NCBI RefSeq assembly: GCF_030867145.1
Contig: NC_134428.1
Location: 24,655,537-24,719,536 of the forward strand
DNA length: 64,000 nt
Direction of reading: 5' to 3'
From: Opisthocomus hoazin
Lineage: Eukaryota; Chordata; Aves; Opisthocomiformes; Opisthocomidae
Part shown: piece by piece, positions 1 through 10,600 of the stretch
Layout of the letters: every line of letters starts with the position of its first letter
Numbering within the stretch: position 1 is the stretch's first letter
Program-made: the position numbers and the translations under genes
Notes under the pieces: generated by a model
The model's database searches: none
What the model was told of the DNA's origin: nothing
Seen by the model: only the letters and a program-made list of their open reading frames with translations

Positions 1-165
1 TGGCCCCATCCTCCTGACCCCCACCCTGCAGATATTTGTAGGCATTTATAAGGTCCCCTCGCAGCCTTCTCTTCTTCAGGCTGAACAAGCCCAGTTCCCT
101 CAACCTCTCCTCGTAGGGGAGATGCTCCAGTCCCCTCACCATCCTCGTAGCCCTCTGCACCCGTT
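1..165 (-). mobile_element. CR1 LINE fragment, antisense, cut by window start
   Basis: The sequence matches the typical antisense CR1 3' region (blocks such as ggccccatcctcctgac and aggctgaacaagcccag). It is nearly the same as 3671-3815 in this window. It lies in the intron just before the exon at 224, within about 60 bases of the splice acceptor. The right edge is approximate. Confidence 0.85.
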
Positions 166-223
166 TCTGCCTTCTTTTCCCTCCCCTGACCCCGTTTTCC
201 GCCCCGCTGGCCTGGCCCTGCAG

Positions 224-2789
224 ATTTACCCGTCGGGGATCCCGGAGGAGCAGCTGAAGATGTTTGGGCCGTTGTCCCGCCAGTACACGGTGGAGATCAG
301 CCTGTGGCCGGTGACGTCCGGTGACACGCTCTCAGCCCTGCTCGACCCCTCCGATGGGAAGTGGGGGGCTTCCCAGGTAAACCCGCGGCGGGGGATGGGT
401 GCTCGTCGCCCAAACCGGGACGGGGCTGCAGCACGCGCGTTCCTACCGGGAGCATCTCCCTTCCCTGCCTGTGTGTAACCACGGGAGCTGTTCCCCAGGT
501 CCAGCAGCTGGTCAGCAGGTACCTGGCCCTGGGGGGCACCTTGACCGGGCCCTTGCTGTGGAAAATCGGTGGGAGAAACCTGTGTAATCTGCAGGAGGAG
601 CAGATCAATCAGATATCTCCAGAAGCAATCAGGCAAGCTGCGTTTTAGGGATGCTTTTTCAGTCCCACGAGGCCGCTGGGACCCAGGGGAAGCGGGTGGG
701 GGGATGGCTGACTCCCACCTCCGCGTCGGCTCTGCCCGCTCGCGGGCAGCACGTCGGGATGGCCGCATCCCGCTCCCAGCTCCTGCCCGAGCCACCTGCA
801 CCGCGGGCAGGCGCAGCCCGCTCATCCCCCCCTGCCAACAAAAGGGCTTTGGGGTGGTGCCCCCGGCTCTGACCTGGGACCCTCCATCTCCCCAGGACTG
901 CTGGACCGCTGAACGTTTCTTCTTGCTCTCAAATCAAGAAGGACCAGCTCTACAGAAAAGCCCGGGAGGCCTTTGCTGGCCAGGCTGGCACCCCCAGGGC
1001 GTATTACTGCCGGATTTGGCCATACCTGGGTACATCTCTCAGCCTTCACCCTCCTTCCCACGGCAGCGGGGGCTGGATACCCCTTCCTCGGCCACGGGGG
1101 TTTGGCCACACGAGAGACAGACCCAACGATCCCCAGAACCCCTCCAAAAGCGTTGGAAGCACGTGTCTAGGTGCCCCGTACGCTTTCTTTAAGGTGGAGC
1201 TCCAGCAAAGGACCTGAAAGAGTTGGCCAAAGCTGGCGTTGCCGTAGACATGGACGTGGACACCTTCCTGGCCCTGAATCCCGACGAGCTGCAGGTGCGT
1301 CCCCGGCACGATGCCGCTCGTGTCCCTGCTGAGGGCTGAGCAGCGGGGCTCGAGGCCGCAGCCCCATCCCATCACCAATTCTCTATATTTTTACCTTTTT
1401 AAAATATTCTTTTGGAAGTCGTTGCTTGCTCCGCAGCCCCGTTAGAAAAGCACGCTGCGGCGATGCCGGCTGCGAGGGCGAGCGAAGGCGGTGGTGGACG
1501 TGTGTTGCAGAAACTCAGCGTCACGGATGTGAAGAATCTGCTCGGGGAAAACCTCCCTCACCTGAAGGAAGCTGAAAACGAGACCTCGGTGATGCGCTGG
1601 GTGAAGGGACAGTCCCAGCGGGAGCTGGACTGCACCCTGGGAATCGGCCTGCAAGGGGGGATGGAGGAGCCCAGCCCCGCGGGGACGGCCACCCCTCCTC
1701 GTCCCACCGCCTCCGCCAGCGTCCCCGCGCCCACCACCCTCCCCACTGCACCCACCCTGACTGCCGTTAGCAGCCCCCCTACCACTAATCCGAGCACCAG
1801 CCCCCCCACGCCCACTGTCCCTGCACCCACCACCCTCCCCACTGCACCCACCCCGACTGCCGTTAGCAGCCCCCCTACCACTAATCCGAGCACCAGCCCC
1901 CCCACGCCCACTGTCCCTGCGCCCACCACCCTCCCTGCTGTCCCCACCCTGATTGCCATTAGCAGCCCCCCTACCTCTAATCCAAGCACCAGCCCCCCCA
2001 CGCCCACCGTCCCTGCACCCACCACCCTCCCCACTGTCCCCACCCAAACTGCCATTAGCATCCCCCCTACCACTAATCCAAGCACCAGCCCCACCAAGCC
2101 CACCATCCCCACCCCGATTGCCGTTAGCAGCCCCCCTACCACTAATCCAAGCGCCAGCCCCCCCACGGCCCCCAGCCCTGGCAGCCCGACCCCCCCTAAC
2201 ACCGCTGCTGGGACCCCCACTGTCACCTCCACCACCCGACCTGCTCCCACCACCGGCTCCATCCTCCCGTGCTCCGTCCACCAGTCTGCCACCCCACACC
2301 AGACCACCCCCCCTGCCGCCACCCACCCCCCCCCCCCGGCTGTGATCAGCCCCAACGCCACCTCTCCCGGCTCTGTCCCAGCCCCTGCCCTCACACACGG
2401 GGCCACCACCGTAACTAAGCCGCCTGTTGCCACCAGCACCGCGCTGGTGCCCACGACCCCCCCAGCCCCGGGGGGTACGGCCAACCCCAGCACCCACAGT
2501 GCTCCCAGCACCCTTCCCCCTGAGGCCACCGCTGCCACCACAGCCACAGGGATGAACGTCCTCCCCCACAAGCCCACCACGACTCCCAACTCCACCGTCC
2601 CCACCCAAAAGAGCGTCATCTCCTCAACGGCCGAGACCACAACGTTGGCTTGCGAGACCAGGGCCCCTCCGGCATTGCTCGGCCCCTCTTCCACCACCGC
2701 CGGCAGCGAGACCACCAAGAAACCACCGGCAGCCGTGCCAGAGCCACCGAGACCCCCCGGCGGATACATCAACGTGCAGCCTGAAGCTG
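224..2789 (+). CDS. Mesothelin-like protein, 3' exons, with mucin-like insert (5' end outside window)
   Basis: Five coding exons are visible: 224-376, 499-632, 896-1029, 1194-1294 and 1511-2789. Intron phases are 0, 2, 1, 0 and then 1 at the last donor. The same phases, in the same order, occur in the complete mesothelin gene on the minus strand (its exons 17-21), and the second exon is 134 nt in both. Family landmarks are IYPSGIP (mammalian LYPQGYP), the tract ending [18 protein letters not shown], and [10 protein letters not shown] with LGIGLQGG. These are hallmarks of the mature mesothelin solenoid, a surface protein that is GPI-anchored in mammals. The exon at 1511 holds a long Thr/Pro/Ser insert before GYINV. 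The exon ends at a good donor (G|gtaagg, phase 1), so a further exon, probably the GPI signal, should follow; I could not find it. The open frame past 2789 to a stop near 3094 is probably intron. It could be the MSLNL orthologue because of its tail-to-tail position with MSLN; symbol left blank. Confidence 0.85.
499..633 (+). CDS. Mesothelin-like exon with non-canonical GC splice donor
   Basis: This 134-nt exon starts after ttccccag and ends CAATCAG|gcaagc, a GC-AG type donor. The end is fixed by homology: the matching minus-strand exon (9666-9799) is also 134 nt, enters in phase 0 and leaves in phase 2, and uses a normal GT donor (AA|gtgagt). Reading through the GC site meets a stop at once (CTGCGTTTTAG). 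The residues include the conserved [17 protein letters not shown], equal to the mesothelin LCSLSPEELSSVPPSSI segment. Confidence 0.8.
1670..2761 (+). other. Mucin-like Thr/Pro/Ser insert inside the mesothelin-like protein
   Basis: About 364 residues rich in Thr, Pro, Ser and Ala are encoded in frame inside the exon 1511-2789. They sit between [11 protein letters not shown] and GGYINV. In the minus-strand mesothelin the same two motifs are only a few residues apart (GLTGGTQEGYMNI), so this is an insertion at a defined point near the C-terminus. The composition suggests dense O-glycosylation. Only two cysteines are visible. By position it would form a stalk between the solenoid and the expected membrane anchor. 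In mammals mesothelin binds the mucin MUC16; here the mesothelin paralogue carries its own mucin-like tract (inference). Confidence 0.8.
1721..2170 (+). repeat. 96-nt coding minisatellite, about 4.5 copies
   Basis: Copies start at 1721, 1817, 1913, 2009 and 2105 (the last is shortened). Each codes for 32 residues beginning V-P-A-P-T-T-L-P. Copies 1 and 2 are almost identical; copies 3-5 differ more, with internal losses in the fifth. The reading frame is kept in all copies. Long antisense open frames here (for example 1558-2853) are a by-product of the repeat composition. Confidence 0.9.
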
Positions 2790-3377
2790 GTAAGGCGTCA
2801 ACGTTCAGAGTCAGGCAGGGTGCAGGAACCGATGGCGAGGCAGGAGCCTTCACGGACAGGCAGCACCTGATCCCGATCCACCTTGTTCCTGGCCGGAGTC
2901 AACCCCGGCGTGTGGCTCTCCACAGCGAAGCCCACGCAGCCACCGGTGAGACGGGCAGCGGCGCGGTGCTGCCGGGCGTCACAGCCCCTGCGTCGGGAGC
3001 TCGGTGCCTTCAGCCCGGCAAGGGGCACCTCCAGACGCCTCGTCACCTGCTGAGCACGCAGCACCCTCCACCACTCAGCAGAAAGCTGGAGTAATTCTGT
3101 TTGCTACCAAAGCACTGTAGTATTTTTCACGAGGCAGGGGTATGGCCCCCTGTCTTTTAGCTGCATGCAGCGTTTCTGAACAGGCATCGCTGTTAAAGCG
3201 CGAGAATCTGGAGTTGTTGAACCTGACGGAGCTACATCTGTAGCTTTGGTGACTCGGATTGCTTCACTCCTGCTTTATGCTGGTGAAAGTAAGGAAAGAC
3301 CCAGTCCTGCTGACTGCTCCCAGCCAGGCGACGTTTATCACGGGGGTGCAATGTCACGACAGGCAGGAGAGTGTTGT

Positions 3378-3815
3378 CACAGAATCACAGAATCCCAGCA
3401 TGGCAGGGTTTGGAAGGGACCTCTGGGGGTCACCCAGCCCAACCCCCTGCCCAAGCAGGGTCACCCACAGCAGGCTGCACAGCACCGCGGCCAGGCGGGT
3501 CTGGAATATCTCCAGAGAAGGAGACTCCACAGCCTCCCTGGGCAGCCTGGGCCAGGGCTCCGTCACCCTCAGAGGGAAGAAGTTCTTCCTCGGGTTCAGC
3601 TGGAGCTTCCTCTGCTTCAGTTTGTGCCCGTTGCCCCTTGTCCTGTCGCTGGGCACCACTGAACAGAGTCTGGCCCCATCCTCCTGACCCCCACCCTGCA
3701 GATATTTATGGGCATTTCTAAGGTCCCCTCTCAGCCTTCTCTTCTCCAGGCTGAACAAGCCCAGCTCCCTCAGCCTCTCCTCCTAGGAGAGATGCTCCAG
3801 TCCCCTCACCATCCT
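3378..3815 (-). mobile_element. CR1 LINE fragment, antisense
   Basis: It begins with cacagaatcacagaatcc, the inverted CR1 3' terminal repeats. The usual antisense CR1 blocks follow (ccaaccccctgcccaagcag; ggcaccactgaacagagtctg). It lies just downstream of the mesothelin-like 3' exons. The inner boundary near 3815 is approximate. Confidence 0.9.
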
Positions 3816-4917
3816 CGTGTCCCGACACGTGGAGCTCTGCGGGGTGCCCGCATCCCGACGCAGCTCCCCTGCCCCGCCAGCTCACACGTGCTGTTTACCT
3901 GGACAACCCAATTCCTTCCTCATCTCTGTTCTCCACCCTAGGGTCCGGATCCCGGCTCTCCTCCTGCCTCGTGCACCTCCTGACCACAGCCGTGGGAAGC
4001 TGGCTGCTGCGAGGGCTTCTCTGACGCTGCCGCCGCCAGCACCGCGCTCCCTGGATCCCTCCTTCAATTTTCACCGTCCTGCAAAATAACGGTGCTGGCA
4101 AATTCCCTGCTGAAAAGCAGAAACCTGGGAAAGGAATGGAGTTTGTCCATTGACACCAGCGCAGAATTTGCTTGTTATTTTTGAGGCTGGGCAGTGAAAG
4201 GAGGACTGATCTTCTTCCAGCCCCAAAAGAAGCCCAACAGGCACTTACTAGCTCGTTTCTCGTGTAATCCACTTACCGGCAATATTGACTGGTCTGACAA
4301 CGCGTTGGTGCTGACAGCGGGCCCAGTTCCGCCAGCTTTCCTCGCACCCAGTGGTATTTCACTCCTACGCAGTCCCACTGGGAGCTGTTGTGGGACGACT
4401 CAGGGGTTCGAGCTACTGGCTGCTGCCAAAGAAGCAGAATACGGCCCCGCAACGCAGGCTGAAAGCCCAGAGATCCACTAAAATCCATTTAACTTGGTTC
4501 ATGAACTTGATTTTTGATCGAGATTTGTCCAAGCTACGCAAAGCCTCGTTAGAGGGATGATTAACTGAAGGTATCTTGATTACTGTTGCAATGCTATATA
4601 ATAAAACACCAATCAACTCTTTTTTCTCGAATCAGTTGTGTTCTTCGATGCGTTCAGTGCTTTCCATTGTAGTTTTTCCAGCTAGCTTTAATCTAAACAG
4701 TTTCTACTTCTTTTTTGCTCAGACTTTCCTCATTAGCTAGTGTCTCCTCCTCCCATAGCTGTACTACGAGAGTGTTTCTCCCTCCAGCTTGCAGATTTTC
4801 CACTTGCTAGTTTCGCTCTCCACAGACTGAGGAGATTCCTGCGTGTCACTCGCTGCGAGTGACTCCAGGCACGAAGAAACAAACCAAGACTTCTGCCAGG
4901 GGATCGATGCTGTGTAA
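3816..4917. other. Spacer without a supported gene; possible poly(A) signal
   Basis: No exon can be supported here. An AATAAA lies at 4600-4605 on the plus strand and could end the transcript of the upstream mesothelin-like gene. An acceptor-like site (tcctcgcacccag, ending near 4349) opens a frame to a stop at 4558-4560. The peptide has no GPI-type hydrophobic tail, so I do not call it an exon. Confidence 0.4.
4600..4605 (+). terminator. Candidate polyadenylation signal AATAAA
   Basis: This is a canonical hexamer on the plus strand, about 1.8 kb after the last recognised exon of the mesothelin-like gene and before the convergent minus-strand gene. No transcript evidence is available, and the hexamer is common by chance in AT-rich spacer. 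Confidence 0.25.
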
Positions 4918-4921
4918 GTGC

Positions 4922-5271
4922 CTTATAAATGCCTACAAATATCTGCAGGGTGGGGGTCAGGAGGATGGGGCCAAGCTCTTTTCAGTGGTGCCCAGTGACA
5001 GGACAAGGGGCAATGGGCACAAACTGGGGCACAGGAAGTTCCGTCTGAACATGAGGAAGAACTTCTTCCCTCTGAGGGTGACGGAGCCCTGGAACAGGCT
5101 GCCCAGGGAGGTTGTGGAGTCACCTTCTCTGGAGATATTCAAGACCCACCTGGACAAGATCCTGTGCAGCCTACTGTAGGTGACCCTGCTTCGGCAGGAG
5201 GGTTGGACTAGATGACCCACAGAGGTCCCTTCCAACCCCTACTATTCTGTGATTCTGTGATTCTGTGATTC
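4922..5271 (+). mobile_element. CR1 LINE 3' end, sense, with likely target site duplication
   Basis: This is a sense CR1 3' end: gcctacaaatatctgcaggg, then tggaacaggctgcccaggga, ending in repeated attctgtg units at 5243-5271. The 9-mer tgtaagtgc occurs directly before it (4913-4921) and again right after the terminal repeats (5272-5280). This looks like a short target site duplication and would define a 5'-truncated insertion. Confidence 0.9.
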
Positions 5272-5280
5272 TGTAAGTGC

Positions 5281-6407
5281 AGGCCGCCTTACTCCCGCTG
5301 GGCACCTCCACCCTCGCTGGTGCCCCGCGCCGCGGGATGCGGGCGGTGGGGAAGCGTCTCTTGCCACCCAGCGGTCTGCACTGAAGGCCAGAGCAGATGG
5401 GCCTGGACAATCGGCATTTACGGCGTCTCTGGAGGCAGGCTCTCCTCCTGGGGGAAAGGGGGGATTTCAGGGGCTGGATACAGGCGGCAGTCAGGCTTTT
5501 TTGGACAGAAATTCCCAATGAGTGGGAAAAAACACACTGAAAATCTTACACAAAGTTCTTATACCCTCCCCGTGAGGAAGCTGAGAACAGCCTCTTGAGT
5601 AGTCAACACCAAACTGAGTAGTCAACACCACAGAAAACTAACAGGCATGTCTGGGGTTCTCGACCGTTTCATTTGGACCGATACCTGCAGACACGAAGGT
5701 GTGGGCAGTCTGAACGAAGAGAAGACAACAGCAACTCATCAATTTGCTTCTGGCATTTTTTACTTAGTTCCATTATTCATTTACAGTCAGTTGGAAAACG
5801 TCACTCCCACTCAGAGGACTCGGCAGTGTCAAGAGCTCGGGGTCTTTGAGAAATGTAATCATTAACAGCCAATTTCCTCACCCTTCAACCCACCAGGGTT
5901 GCGTGGTGAAATATTGACATGGTTTGTGTTGCAGTGATATGGCTGGGCCTCACCTGGGCTTGGTCTGTACGAAAGGCAAAGCAAGATCCTGCTCTGAAGA
6001 GTCTCAAACCTTCCCTTCAGACAGAACGCTGATTTTTTTTGTTGTTGTTGTTGGGTTTTTTGTTGGTTTTTTGTTTGTTTTTTAGTGATTCAAAAGAGGA
6101 AAGTACCTAACAGTGGACCTGGGCTGCGTAACAGCTGCCTGCTAGCACTGAGCACCCCCTCACCCCCCACGCATGGCTGTCCCCAACAGTCCTCAGAGCA
6201 GGTCACAGGCTGGTCCCCCTCATCTTGCTTTCTCTTCAGGGAAGACTTTCAAGACAAAACCAACATCATCAGGAAACTGAGAAGCAGAGCAGGCAGGACG
6301 TGGAGCGCCACGGCCACAGTCCGCAGAGAGGCTGAGGATGGAGCTAGAGGAAAAAGAGGAGACATCAGTGCAAAGAAATCAGCGATTGAACTGTTCCCCC
6401 ATGGAGG
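5281..6407. other. Spacer without a supported gene
   Basis: No coding exon is supported. A T/G-rich simple sequence lies at 6033-6084. A 72-codon frame at 5647-5865 has no family features. Confidence 0.5.
6033..6084 (+). repeat. T-rich (GTT)n-like simple repeat
   Basis: A T run is followed by gttgttgttgttg and then by T tracts broken by G. It is a low-complexity tract, possibly a decayed poly(T). Confidence 0.8.
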
Positions 6408-6895
6408 AGAATCATGGTTTGGGTGGGAAGGGACCTTTAAATGCCATCCAGCCCAACCCCTGTGCCGTGAGCAGGGACATCTTCAACCGGATCAGGGTGC
6501 TCAGAGCCCTGTCCAACCTGGCCTGGAATGGTTCCAGGGATGGGGCATCTCTGGGTAGCCTGGGCCAGGGTTTCACCACCCTCATTATAAGAAATATCTT
6601 CCCCATGTCCAGTCTAAATCTCCCCTCTTTTAGTTTAAAGCCATCACCCCTTGTCCTGTCACTACTGGCCCTGCTAAAAAGTTTGTCCCCATCTTTTTTA
6701 TAAGCCCCCTTTAAGTACTAAAAGTCTGCAATAACGTGTCCCTGCAGCCTTTTCTTCCCCAGGCTGAGCAGCCCCAGCTCTCCCAGCCTTTCCTCCCAGC
6801 AGAGGGGTTCCAGCCCTCGGATCATTGCTGGGGCCTCCTCCGGCCCTGCTCCCACAGCTCCAGCTCTGTCCTGTGCTGAGGGCTCCAGAGCTGGA
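6408..6895 (-). mobile_element. CR1 LINE fragment, antisense (diverged subfamily)
   Basis: It starts with gaatcatggtttgggtggga and continues with the blocks cagggtgctcagagccctgt and cctggaatggttccagggat. These are shared with the CR1 copy at 32965-33867 in this window. The terminal repeats are decayed. The end near 6895 is approximate. Confidence 0.85.
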
Positions 6896-7421
6896 AGTCC
6901 TCGCTCAGTTGAGATGTTCAGCCAGCAAGGATGCTCTTGGTGGGATTACAGGATTCCTTCTCGTCTCAGACCAGGGATTTGCTCTGCAAGGCTGAAGGCT
7001 CCTTGGCAAAACTGAACTTGCTGCCCCTTGATGCCGGGAGGTGAAGGGAGGGGGTGAGCCCTGCCCGGTGTGTTCTACCGGGGCTGGGCGAATGGGTAGC
7101 GGCAAGTGCCGCTGGAAGGGGTCCGCAGTAGCCCAGATCAACAGTCTCTGCTCTCTCAGCACAAAAGCAGCCAGCGGGACTTTCCAAGGCCTCGCACAAG
7201 CATTGCTGAGAGCAGGAGCTGAGCTGTTTGGCAGCGCTGCCCGAGGCCACCACTTGCTTGAGCAAGGCCCTGACCCAGGGCCCCGGGAGCTACACCAGCC
7301 CGATGCACTCACTGCTGCTCCACGGACAACTGGAAGCATTTTGCTTCCCTAAGGCAGTTTCTCTCCTCACTGTAATCCAAAAATAAATATTTGAAGCGCA
7401 ACAATCAGAGGTCCTAACATA

Positions 7422-7619
7422 CTACATACTCTGAAATTTGGGCGTGACGATGTTCATGTAGCCTTCTTGTGTTCCGCCTGTGAGCCCAGCATACAGTTTA
7501 TCCAGTTCTGATTGTTTCTGTGCTTGGACCCACTCCCGGACAGGAGACTGGTTCTGCCATTTCTGCAGATCACGAAGATTGACCCCCAGCAAGCCCTGCA
7601 CCTCAGAAGGTGTCAGGCT
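7422..7619 (-). CDS. MSLN: MSLN exon 21, C-terminal end of the solenoid
   Basis: The acceptor is ttctcctag before AGCCTGACACC. The frame runs SLTPSEVQGLLG, then VREWVQAQKQSELDKL and GGTQEGYMNI, ending TAG at 7422-7424. It aligns without gaps with the plus-strand exon at 1511 up to the mucin insert. There is no hydrophobic tail before the stop. The sequence CAGA|gtatgt at 7433-7425 is a good donor and is in the same phase (1) as the donor at 2789 of the paralogue. The true C-terminus may therefore be encoded further downstream. Confidence 0.85.
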   Translation of the reverse strand, partial: SLTPSEVQGLLGVNLRDLQKWQNQSPVREWVQAQKQSELDKLYAGLTGGTQEGYMNIVTPKFQSM

Positions 7620-10600
7620 CTAGGAGAAATCAAAGAGCAAGAATTACAGAGGTAAATGCAGGAATGGAAACCACACCTCTGACCAAGGAACCGACGCGGC
7701 TTCTATTAGCAGAAGTGTGAAGAACAAGGCAGACAAATTTCTGGTGAGTGGTTTCAGTTGGGACACTCTTGACTTAGGTTAGGGGAATGCACCCCATGGT
7801 TCCTCAAAGACTATTTCTGTCATCCTCTGACGACACATCTCACACCCCCAAGTGGGAGCCCCAGTCCCTGCCCAAATCACCGGGCTTTCTCCCGATATTG
7901 ATCATGTTACTACTGGCACGCGTGCTAGAAGATTTATCACATAGCTGTGACTGTAGTCTCGTGGATGCCTCTCCCCTGCTCCTGCCACTACTGCTGTGAG
8001 AGCCTGCTCTAAAGAAATTCCCCACTAAGACTGGCTTAGCATCCACGCCTGACTCCAAATTGCGTTTCTGAAGAAGTTTCAGGCCGGTTCTCCAATTTCT
8101 ACTGGTCCAGCATCAGTCTGAATTTGACGCAGTGACTTCTGATTTACACCAATGGACAACGCGACCAAAACCAACTACTTGCATAACACGAATGCAAGGA
8201 GTCAAACAATTTCACGATTCTGCTCACCATCAAAGAGTCTCCTCTTAACTTCGCAAAAGTACTAACGTCCATGTTCACATTGTCCTTGATTAGAGCTCTG
8301 AGATCCTCAGCAGGAGCACCCCCTGGGACGAAAAAGAGAAAGTGTATCAAAGCAGCAGGACAGCCCTCAAATGAGCAGTGTTGTGTATCTGCATAAGCTG
8401 GAGCTATCGTGATGTCTCCAAAATTTATTAGGCTGGGGCTGCTAACAGAATGAGTTCCTTCTGCGAAATATATGGATGCTACTTCATTTTGCTGGGAGGT
8501 GTTATTATGGTGGCCATTAAGCCAATCTGTGACAATGCCAGATGCTGGACAGAAGGGTAAGAGGAGTTTGCTCAGGCTGTGAATAAATTCTTGGCTTAAC
8601 AGGGAAAAATCTATGTTTTGTGGCACGGAGAAGGGCTGTGAGATAAGCGCTGAGCATTAGCAGCTTGATTTCTGGTGGATCTAGCAGGTCTTACCCATCC
8701 CAGAAGTCATGAGTCTGAATTTCCCTGTGACAGTCTGACAATTGATTTGGGCAACTTTAAGTCAGGTGCAGAATCTTTCAGGAATATTTTATGCCATCTA
8801 CAAGTTGGAAAAGACCCAAACTCTCCGAAACTTTCAACAACCTGACTTTGAAAATTCCCACATCTTAGATGGCATTTAAAGCCCATTCCAGTTTCTGGGT
8901 AAACCCCCCCTCTCCCCCATAACATATTGTTCTTTTACATACCTAGATATGGTTCAATAAGTTTATAGTAAGCAGGTAAATAGTACTGGTCTGAGAAAGC
9001 GCGTTTCGCTTTAGCATAGAAGATGTCTTTCGTAGGCTGTGAACAGGCTGAAGGATCCAGAGATGCCAGTCTGCAGAAAAATGAAGATTTAGGGAGAGAA
9101 AAGTTTTCATTATTTTCAACCTGAATACATTTTTAACTATTCCAAGTACCTCTCTGGGATTCTCTGCCTAGGACAGGTTCCCCCCTCTTCTCCTGTGCAG
9201 GAGAATCCTGGGCATTTCCCAGTAGACAGAAGGGGTATGGAGAGAAGCTAGGCTAAAAAAATAATGGCTCAGTCTCCTGCTCAAAATGATACATCTTCTG
9301 AGTTGTGATGGCTGTGATGGTACAAGATAAGTTTATGTTTTAGCAAAGATGTAGTTATGTAATTAATTTCCTTTAGCACTCTTTCAAAGGAATTTAAATT
9401 AAATTTAATTAACTCTCTTTTACCTCTCGATAAAACTATGCATGCAGACAACATCTGCTGTCAGCCGAGGTGCAATAAAGTTTAATTGCAAATCTGAGCC
9501 CTTCCTGGCAGGATGGGGAACAGCAGGTTTTTAAACCCGGACACACAGCGGGTACTAAGCTGCTGCCTAGACTTCCTTTCACTGAGTGGAGAGAAAAGGA
9601 AACCGCACTTGCTGATGGCAAAGCGCTTTTGCAAGAAGCCAAGAGCATCACAGTACTGGACTCACTTCAAGCTGCTGGGGTCGATGCTGTTCAAGTCGGT
9701 CGCATTTAGAAGACACACATATCTCGTACCAATCGCATTCAGTACAGTGGCATTCAAGGCGTTTCCAAAGCTAAGATATCGTTTAATTATTGCAGAAGCC
9801 TAGAAACACATTTAATTTTTTCAAAAGTTAACTCCAGTCAGAATTTATGTTCTCATCCTCCAAAGAAAAACAAATGCAATTATTAGAAAACCAAAATTGA
9901 ATAATTTCAAATCTATTTGTTTGAACCTCAAAGATGGGCCGATCGTCTCTGAACCCACTAAGCTACTCCTATACCAGCAGCTTCCAAACCAGGAAGCAAA
10001 CATGGGCAGGAAAGCAAACCCACATCCCTACCTGATCATCAGAGGGCTGATTTCTTAGCAAGCCAGCCAGCGTGTCAGGTGAAGTTATCTTCCATTTGGA
10101 AACATCCTCAGAGGTGACGAAAGAAGTGAGGGGACCCAGTTTGGGGAGCAGACTTGCAGGATATCCATCAGGATATTTCTGTGGAAAGAGCATTGTTATT
10201 GCTATGGACAGTCATTATCACGCCTGTGCTTGCGAATTTATGCTTTTTTGCAAAATTGATGTGGAAAAGCCCAAAAGGTCTGCAAGGAGTAAGAAATTAA
10301 AGCCAGTGAGATTCCATGAGCACGGGTCCTTTTTCTGCTTGATAGCTCAGGCACGCAGGCCCCAGGGGAAGGAACAAAACCTGAAGCACCATGAACTGAC
10401 TCTACAAGGACCTCAGTGGGCAGCGTGCTCGCAGTGGTGAAGGTTAATCAAATACCAGGCTTCCCCAGCTGCCGCACAGCCAGCAGGTCAAGGGGAAGGA
10501 TTATTCCCCTCCATTTGGCTGGCACTTGTGAGACCTTGTCTGGATACTACGTCCAGTTTTGGGCTCCCCGGTACAAGAAAGACTTTGACAAAGTCTACCA

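Noticed and set aside
1953-2345. Pro/Leu-rich open frame in a second plus-strand frame
   Set aside because: It is a shifted reading of the same mucin-like repeat, with no splice or family support.
1442-2853. Long antisense open frames (388 and 431 codons) rich in Gly and Val
   Set aside because: They are mirror images of the Thr/Pro-rich repeat on the plus strand. The plus-strand frame is supported by homologous flanks and splice sites; these are not.
2790-3094. Continuation of the mesothelin-like frame to a stop near 3094
   Set aside because: A consensus donor in the family-conserved phase ends the exon at 2789. The extra residues show no family pattern and no GPI tail.
4349-4560. Possible terminal exon of the mesothelin-like gene, ending before AATAAA
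   Set aside because: The phase would fit, but the peptide lacks a hydrophobic GPI tail and shows no similarity to the family; kept only as a note.
4859-5179. 106-codon plus-strand frame
   Set aside because: It lies almost wholly inside the CR1 copy at 4922-5271; similar frames recur in the other CR1 copies.
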